Source: Burkholderia sp. TSV86 (GTDB taxonomy: Bacteria > Pseudomonadota > Gammaproteobacteria > Burkholderiales > Burkholderiaceae). Taken from it: a stretch of 64,000 nucleotides of DNA. The translations under genes were made by a program, and so were the position numbers. Positions 60,733-64,000 of this stretch are shown here, in pieces (position 1 is the stretch's first letter; every line of letters begins with the position of its first letter). Below the pieces are notes generated by a model. The model ran no database searches and was not told the origin of the DNA. It was given only the letters and a program-made list of their open reading frames with translations. The DNA lies in assembly GCF_001522865.1 (NCBI RefSeq), contig NZ_LOWB01000070.1:124001-188000 (forward strand), read 5' to 3'.

Positions 60733-61914
60733 TCACACCGCGTCGACCGGACGCGCGTCCGCTTGCTCGGCGACGACCCGATTGCGCCCGCCCCGCTTCG
60801 CGTCGTACAGCAACACGTCGCCGCGCGCGAGCAGCATCGCTACCGTCTCGGCGCGCCGATGCTCGACGACGCCCGCGCTCACCGTCACGCTCAAGCCTCG
60901 CGCGGGCCCGTCGAAATGCGCCGCTTCGAGTGCCGCGCGCACTCGCTCCGCTATTGCGCATCCGCCATCGCGGCCGGTGTGCGGCAACAGGATCGCGAAC
61001 TCCTCGCCGCCGATGCGCCCAACCACATCGCCTGGCCGCACCATATCGCGCAACAGCCGGCCGAACCGGCGCAGCACGGCATCGCCGGCCGCATGCCCAT
61101 ATCTGTCGTTGATGGATTTGAAATGGTCGACGTCGAACAGGATAAGCGCGAGCGGACGGCTGCGCGGGCTCGCCAGATGCCGCGACGCATGCCGCTCGAA
61201 CGCACGCCGGCTCATCGTTTCGGTCAACGGATCAAAATCGCGCTCGGTGACGAGATGCTGAATCATGTCCGCCACGCCCGCCGCGATCAAAACCATTCCC
61301 AATACTCCGCCCAGCAATGCGAGCGACACTTGCAGCGCGATCCAGAACGTACTCTGCCCGAATTGCTCGGGGCTGTGAGGCAACGCACGGGTGATGGTCA
61401 GCGGCGTTCTGATGAGAAAACTCAGGCCGAACAGCAGCAGGCTGCCGGTCAGCACGTGATTGATCGTGCGGCCTTTGCCGCGCGCCCAGATACGGGCGAC
61501 CGCAGCGAGCGTCATCAGGCCCGCGCTGTAGTTCAGCAGATAGATTCGCGCGATCAAGTTCGGCACGCCGTAGCTGAAATACGCAATGCCGGCCAGCACA
61601 CCTGCCAGCACGCCCGCGTGCGTCGCGCGCCGAAAATGCAGGCCCCATCGGCGCACGACACCCTCCGCGAGCGCCTGGATGCTCGCAACGTAAAAGGCAG
61701 CCGAAACGAGCGCACTCGGCCGCCACGCTTCCGGCATATGCAGGATTTGTGAAGTCACGCCGCACGCGAACAAAAAAAATGACAACGCCAGCAAGATGAG
61801 ATAACGCAGCTTGCGCTCGAACAGCCAGGTCCCGACGAAGCCGCACGCGAACAGCAGCGATACGCCAGGCACGATGAGCTGGAGAACCTGATTAGGCGTG
61901 ATATGAGCGGGCAT
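60733..61914 (-). CDS. Membrane-anchored diguanylate cyclase (GGDEF)
   Basis: The start is MPAHITPNQVLQLIVPG (61914). The 393-residue product has about six hydrophobic helices (residues 10-210) and a GGDEF domain: LILFDVDHFKSINDRYGHAAGD, then RIGGEEFAILLP with an RxxD inhibitory site (RPGD) five residues before GGEEF. It should make cyclic di-GMP from GTP with product inhibition. Since PgaC-PgaD are activated by c-di-GMP in E. coli, its position 4 kb from the pga operon suggests local control of matrix synthesis (inference). Confidence 0.92.
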   Translation of the reverse strand: MPAHITPNQVLQLIVPGVSLLFACGFVGTWLFERKLRYLILLALSFFLFACGVTSQILHMPEAWRPSALVSAAFYVASIQALAEGVVRRWGLHFRRATHAGVLAGVLAGIAYFSYGVPNLIARIYLLNYSAGLMTLAAVARIWARGKGRTINHVLTGSLLLFGLSFLIRTPLTITRALPHSPEQFGQSTFWIALQVSLALLGGVLGMVLIAAGVADMIQHLVTERDFDPLTETMSRRAFERHASRHLASPRSRPLALILFDVDHFKSINDRYGHAAGDAVLRRFGRLLRDMVRPGDVVGRIGGEEFAILLPHTGRDGGCAIAERVRAALEAAHFDGPARGLSVTVSAGVVEHRRAETVAMLLARGDVLLYDAKRGGRNRVVAEQADARPVDAV

Positions 61915-62546
61915 GTGCCTGGTCGTCGCTGCGCGATGGCGGCATGGCACAGGCGAGCCAACAATCACGGCCCCGTTCTCGCGACATGGCCGAGCGCCGT
62001 CCCACCCGCCGGCAAATTGCGGCAAGCGGGCAAAACGACGTTCGAGCGCCCCGATCGAGCACGGTCTACCGTGTGGCGATTCCCCCGCGCGCATGCAGCG
62101 TCAGTTACGCGTCCCGGCGCTTTCGCACGATGCAATACGAAAGATTGGCCGATAAACGCGCAATGAAGCTTGTATTGAAAGCAACCCCGTAAATTTAATC
62201 GAAGCCCTGGATTCGGCTGCGCGAACCGCGAAAACGCCGCTATAAAGAAGCGTGCGGCCTGCCCAACCACCATGGCTTGCTATATCAACGCGGGCGATTA
62301 TATCCCGTAAAAACAAACGATTCAGCACGTCGAGGAAATATCGCATCGGCCTGCGCGCGGCGGCACGGCAGCGTGGCGTCCTCGGCCAATTCCCGCCCTC
62401 CAAATGTGCGTCTCGCCACACACGTGCACGAGACAATCGCATGCGGATTGGTTTAGCATCGGGTGGCGCTGACGCATCGACGCGTCCAGTGCAGCTTGCG
62501 CAACCGCTGCGCGCTGCATCACGCGCGCATAAAAAATGGAGGAGAG
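61915..62546. other. Divergent intergenic region
   Basis: About 630 bp between the diguanylate cyclase and the plus-strand lipoprotein gene. It should carry both promoters. Short frames on either strand show no motif or Shine-Dalgarno of note. Confidence 0.4.
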
Positions 62547-64000
62547 ATGAGGGCACGTATCGCAATCACGGACGTCTTGACCCATTTAGTACTCGCTATT
62601 TTCGTCGTCTTTCTGACGAGTTGCTCCGGCGACGACGATAATGCACCGTCGCAAACCGGCGGCGGCAATGCGAGCAGTTCCGCCCTCGCATTCAGGCTCG
62701 ATCGCGGCGGACAAATCAATGCGTTCTACCGGCAAGACAAGGTGGCCGCGCACTTGCTAATGCGCTCGTCGACCAAGCCTCGGCTGCTCGTCATCTTTCC
62801 GGCGGGCAACAGCGGTACCGGCCTCTGGTTCGACGACACGCCGCAGCCCGTCAATTGGAGCCAGGACGCGCCGATTGTCGCCGCGCAAATGCGGGACTCG
62901 GCCGGCCGGCCGCTATACGGCATCCGCGCCGACGTATCCGCCGACGTGAGCAGTCTGTCGATCAAGCAGGCACTGCTGAGTTCCGTGCGCTTCCTGCGCG
63001 ACTACAACGGCGGCGCGGCAGTGCCGTCCGATATCGTCGTACAGCCGGCCGTGTCGGGCAACGCAGTGACTTGGCAGCGCAATCGCGTCGACGGCGCGCC
63101 GGGATACGCGCTACGGATCACGCTGCTGAGCGGCGGCACGATGACCTCCGACAACACCGGCAAGCTGACGTTGCGAACGCTGAACAGCACGCAACCGATG
63201 CGCGTGCGCATCGAGGCATTCACCGGCGAGACGCCATTGCGGCCGATCACCCGCCCAGATCTGTTCACGTCATCGGTCAACCCCGATGCGCTAAACCAAA
63301 ATGTGTTCGAATTCCTGAGTTTCCAGGACAAGCTGCTGGCGGGCTCGTGGCAGTACGACACCTACTTCGGCCGCGACACGCTGATCTCAGTGCGCATGCT
63401 GATGCCCGTGTTGCAGCCCGACGTGATCGAAGCCGGACTGAGCTCGGTGCTGAGCCGCCTGTCGCCGGACGGCAAGGTCGCGCACGAGGAAGGCATCGGC
63501 GAATTCGCGCTGATCGACAACCGCAAGCACGGCCGCCCGAACGATCCGACGCCGACCTATGACTACAAGATGATCGACGGCGACTACATGCTCGCGCCGA
63601 TCATGGCGGACTGGCTCATCGACGATCCGCGCGGTCAGGCGCGCGCGGCCGCGTATCTCGCGCAAAAGGGCAGCGACGGCGTCGCGAACGGCCAGCGCTT
63701 CGTCGCCAACCTGCTGCGCGTTGCGTCCACCGCGCAGCCATTTGCGCAGCAGCCCGTGGCAACGAATCTGATCCGGCTGCGCCCCGGCGAAATCGTCGGC
63801 AACTGGCGCGACAGCACTGATGGTCTGGGCGGCGGCGTGTACCCGTATGACGTCAACGTCGCGCTCGTGCCGGCTGCACTGCGCGCCACGAGCCGCTTCC
63901 TGGAGCGCGGGCTGCTCGATCCGTATCTGAGCGGCGATCAACGCGCGACGCTCGCCGGCGCGGCGACCGAAGCCGCCGCCTGGGAAGCCGGCGCACCCGC
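62547..64000 (+). CDS. Lipoprotein with (alpha/alpha)6 glycosidase-like domain, glycogen-debranching superfamily (partial)
   Basis: The ATG at 62547 has GGAGGAGAG immediately upstream. The N-terminus is a type II signal (VLAIFVVFLTSCSGDDD, lipobox LTSC). After a beta-rich domain, residues from about 255 resemble amylo-alpha-1,6-glucosidase/debranching toroids: SWQYDTYFGRDTLISVRML, VLSRLSPDGKVAHEEGIGEF and YDYKMIDGDYMLAPIMADW. It is probably an envelope-anchored polysaccharide hydrolase; substrate unknown. The frame is open to the window edge (about 484 residues seen) and the C-terminus is missing. It may belong with the exopolysaccharide genes upstream. Confidence 0.8.
   Translation, partial: MRARIAITDVLTHLVLAIFVVFLTSCSGDDDNAPSQTGGGNASSSALAFRLDRGGQINAFYRQDKVAAHLLMRSSTKPRLLVIFPAGNSGTGLWFDDTPQPVNWSQDAPIVAAQMRDSAGRPLYGIRADVSADVSSLSIKQALLSSVRFLRDYNGGAAVPSDIVVQPAVSGNAVTWQRNRVDGAPGYALRITLLSGGTMTSDNTGKLTLRTLNSTQPMRVRIEAFTGETPLRPITRPDLFTSSVNPDALNQNVFEFLSFQDKLLAGSWQYDTYFGRDTLISVRMLMPVLQPDVIEAGLSSVLSRLSPDGKVAHEEGIGEFALIDNRKHGRPNDPTPTYDYKMIDGDYMLAPIMADWLIDDPRGQARAAAYLAQKGSDGVANGQRFVANLLRVASTAQPFAQQPVATNLIRLRPGEIVGNWRDSTDGLGGGVYPYDVNVALVPAALRATSRFLERGLLDPYLSGDQRATLAGAATEAAAWEAGAP

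Overview
The window is high-GC, gene-dense proteobacterial DNA. Its proteins look like those of Burkholderia, probably the pseudomallei group: a fused nitrate reductase/flavoprotein, NasT-NasS, a Pga exopolysaccharide operon, an ats-type sulfate-ester operon, and secreted sedolisin and S10-type peptidases. No rRNA, tRNA, insertion sequence or CRISPR array was seen. The content is accessory metabolism and surface biology, as often found on a second chromosome; the genus and replicon are inferences.

Layout. 1-2431: end of a Kef-type antiporter and an orphan branched-chain amino-acid binding protein. 2805-9955: a terpenoid island with two Rieske oxygenases, a class I terpene synthase and a C-methyltransferase on the minus strand, divergent across an AT-rich gap from an extra DXP synthase and an IPP isomerase. 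The IDI/DXS/methyltransferase/cyclase quartet is the gene set of the sodorifen pathway of Serratia plymuthica; here it is joined by two oxygenases. 10014-17854: three unrelated serine-type peptidases (S9, S10, S53) and a small EF-hand-like protein. 18693-27577: a six-gene sulfate-ester scavenging operon (dioxygenase, binding protein, TonB receptor, fused permease, arylsulfatase, ATPase). 28339-34163: a Crp-like regulator and a LysR-controlled amidohydrolase-porin-MFS operon whose MFS gene is frameshifted. 35212-37667: an AraC regulator broken by a nonsense codon, overlapping xylB.

38036-50451: assimilatory nitrate/nitrite reduction in two divergent operons: narK-nirB-nirD-nasA(fusion) and cobA-nasT-nasS. 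Both leaders carry hexaloop hairpins of the type bound by ANTAR proteins, with the last one overlapping the left arm of an intrinsic terminator followed by a U-run. This predicts NasT-dependent antitermination of both operons, including that of NasT itself.

50590-56995: pgaABCD for poly-N-acetylglucosamine. 57416-60453: a decayed dlt-like module (deleted MBOAT gene, carrier protein, adenylating ligase, remnants) whose upstream region aligns without gaps to the pga upstream region, with paired AAACGTTT boxes, so the two loci are probably co-regulated. A diguanylate cyclase (60733-61914) and the start of a glycosidase-like lipoprotein (62547-edge) follow.

At least four genes are broken (MFS, AraC, MBOAT, and a lipoprotein remnant near 60 kb), suggesting ongoing decay. 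Starts were chosen by Shine-Dalgarno position and family N-termini, so several differ from the longest open frame.
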